Positions 61,801-64,000 of a stretch of 64,000 nucleotides of DNA are shown here, in pieces. The position numbers and the translations under genes were made by a program. The DNA is from Apteryx mantelli (lineage: Eukaryota > Chordata > Aves > Apterygiformes > Apterygidae), in assembly GCF_036417845.1 (NCBI RefSeq), contig NC_089979.1:123971415-124035414 (forward strand), in the 5' to 3' direction. How positions within the stretch are numbered: the first letter of the stretch is position 1; every line of letters starts with the position of its first letter. A model generated the notes under the pieces. The model worked only from the letters and a program-made list of their open reading frames with translations. It searched no databases and had not been told where the DNA came from.

Positions 61801-64000
61801 TCCTTTGGGGATCTCACCGCAGAGCCTCCTGCACACTCACAGATCGTTTCTGACATCTTACTCTTAGTGTCAAGCCTTTTTGACGCAAGGAGGTGCACGT
61901 TTTGAGAACAGTTGTTTCACTCACAGAGAAATCCTCTGACCATTTTAAGAAAAATGACTAATTTGTTTCTTAAGCATTGTGAACACAAGAGATCAGCCCT
62001 TTTCCCTTTCTCTCTAGTGAGCCCATACTGAAAGCATCTGCACAAACAGCATCAGTTGGCACAGAGAAGCAGTCCTGTCCCTCGCCCTGCCTTCCTCCGG
62101 TTGTTTGCTCCCAGCCCTCTCTGCACTTTCTCCTCCCTCGCACAGTACAAACTTTTGTGGGTTAGACTGGGGTCTGATTTGCATTAATATTCATCTAACC
62201 AAACCTTCCTCCCCCTCCAACAGCCAACTTGAAACCAGAACAGTTCTCCAATCTAGACTAAACACTTCCAAAAAAATAAAGTGGTGTGAAGAGTGGAAAG
62301 CCATGGCGAGGGTAAAGCAGGACTACATATTTCAACAGCAGCAGCACTGCTTACGACTGAGAAAAGTCCTTGTGAATCCATGGCTGCAGTTACTCCCCGG
62401 CCAAGCGCACTGGAGAAAGAAGGCAGGCAGGCTGTCTTGTAGTGGGAAGAGCTACAGGAGGGGGAATCTCAACTTCTGCTCTCTATTTCTAGGCAAGCTC
62501 CTCTAGATATTTTAAAAGACTCTTAGTTTCAGGGGGGTCTCAAGTTCTGAGTTGCTGTCTTGGGGCAACAAGGGCTCGATTTCCCAAGCCGGCTGATCCC
62601 TGCAGGGTGCTGGAAATGTGATGGGCTCAGAGCATTACAGCCCCAATGGCAGGGCTGCACTCAAGAACGCAGCACCCTGCTTTGTGGCCAGGCTGCCGCC
62701 GTACCTGGACATGAGGGCCCTGCTATCGGCCGCTGGCACGCTGAAATCGGCCCCAGCACAGGCTGCCTTCAAGTGCCCTCTGCCCTGAGGCAGGAGATGT
62801 CACGGCCCTTCCAGCAGAGGAAACAAGGGCTCCTGCTGTTATTTTTTTCTGCGTGACACTGCCACTGCAAGGGCAGATGGGACATGCCTAGGGCTCATCC
62901 ATGTGGGTTATGGCACTGCGGGGAGCACTCTAGGGACTAGTGTTTCTCCCCAAAAATATTTGCAGACACCCCAGCGTAGGCCCCAAAGCTGTTCAAGCAG
63001 GCTATGAAAGCAGACAGTAGGTTATTTTGACCTTGAAGGGCCCAGTGCAGAAAAAGTACTTTCAGTGTCTCAAGTTGGTTAACAAAATTTATGGGAGACA
63101 TTTGAAAAGACAAGTAGTACTCTCTGTGACTGTGTCCTCAGCAGTAGGCAGACATAACAGATGCCTCTTCCTCACAGGATGTTGAAGGAGTCAAAGCAGT
63201 CTTGTTTTTAAAATACACTTTTTCAAAGAGAAAGGGCCATATAAATGGGAGAGTAACATGAAGCACAGTATCTAAAGTGAAACTTCTGCATTTGCTGCAG
63301 ATCTGTAACATGAACACAAAAATAAAATTCAGCCAAATTACCCCAATTCTTTGTTTCAAAGGAAAATCTGATGAAGATTTACCTGAAGCTTTCACTAGTC
63401 TGGGCAAACTCTCTGTAAACACAGACAAAAATCTTGCCCAAGTTTCAGTTTTTGCTCTGAAACATTTGCAGAACTTGAGTTCCTGTCCTGTGATTTCAAA
63501 GGGCCTGATCCTGACTGCACTTCCATTGCTGTAAACTGGGAGTAAGACCCTGTGGGCCAGGGAACAAAGAACTTCTTTAAATGAAGCCGAACCTAAACAA
63601 TGGATTGTGGAATTTCAAAAAGAAAAAAACTCAAAAGCGGTCTCAAAATACAATGCTGTAATTGGGCTGCATCTGTTCTTTTACTGGTTAAAATGTACAC
63701 ATTCACACATAGGAAGTGCTTCATAATTATGGAGCACAGGAGGCATAAACGGCATAAGACATAAAAAGATTTTGGATACAATGGCATGGTTTGGAGCACG
63801 AAAATTAGAGTCCTGCTGTTGAGCGTTTTATTTTTACTGAGGTGGAGGAATTCAAACTAGAGTTCCTAGATCTTTTTCTAGATGCGAATCCATATTGAGC
63901 CCCTGTAAACGGCGTTTCACAGGTGTACCTTTTGCATCGACTGCTGGAGCACCTTTGAGTCATAAGTTAGGGGGTGCGTTGTGCCCCTGACCAGGACCTG

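Larger units (their letters stand above)
50175..64000 (-). other. TGFBR2: TGFBR2 intron 1 (partial) or upstream sequence; exon 1 not found
   Basis: Exon 1 of TGFBR2 codes for the signal peptide and normally sits in a CpG-rich promoter. No such island and no Met-led hydrophobic segment with a matching donor was found up to 64000, so the first intron is probably longer than 13.8 kb. Contents seen: a pyrimidine tract just upstream of exon 2 (listed separately), an (AAAAC)n tract at 52823-52849, AT-rich sequence at 55915-55990, moderately CpG-rich patches around 60340-60560 and 62560-62780, and paired palindromes at 61737-61760. None shows a coding exon that I recognise. Confidence 0.6.

Noticed and set aside
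62560..62880. GC-rich stretch considered as the exon 1/promoter of TGFBR2
   Set aside because: On the minus strand there is no Met-led hydrophobic signal peptide with a phase-1 donor, and CpG density is only moderate.

Overview
The window is vertebrate nuclear DNA and almost certainly from a bird. Its one recognisable protein-coding gene is TGFBR2 (TGF-beta receptor type 2). The gene is split by large introns, and its youngest interspersed repeat is a CR1 LINE of avian type, ending in tandem ATTCTGTG units. The species cannot be named from the sequence. TGFBR2 lies on the minus strand. Coding exons 2 to 7 are all present (50174 down to 16626), with matching splice phases, GT/AG junctions and a TAG stop; together they give 529 complete codons. 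Exon 1 (start codon and signal peptide) was not found and probably lies beyond position 64000, so intron 1 exceeds 13.8 kb. Layout from left to right: 1-14479 is intergenic sequence downstream of TGFBR2. It holds two decayed CR1 fragments in opposite orientations, several long homopolymer runs and a plausible plus-strand poly(A) site near 868. About 14480-16625 is the TGFBR2 3' UTR, with a GC-rich stem-loop, an AT microsatellite and two microRNA seed matches. 16626-50174 holds exons 7 to 2 and their introns. 50175-64000 is intron 1 or upstream sequence. The most striking non-genic object is a CR1 retrotransposon at 28585-31827 in intron 5, antisense to TGFBR2. Its 977-codon ORF2 is uninterrupted and keeps the endonuclease and reverse transcriptase motifs. 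Upstream of it sits only the C-terminal end of ORF1, so the copy is 5'-truncated but young. Working together: the TGFBR2 exons encode a disulfide-rich ligand-binding ectodomain (exons 2-3), a membrane segment with most of a Ser/Thr kinase (exon 4), and the rest of the kinase and tail (exons 5-7). The CR1 elements are passengers. I found no rRNA, tRNA, CRISPR or clearly new multi-gene system. The parts worth a second look are the intact CR1, the altered mononucleotide tract in exon 3, the structured 3' UTR, and a CpG-dense patch in intron 6.
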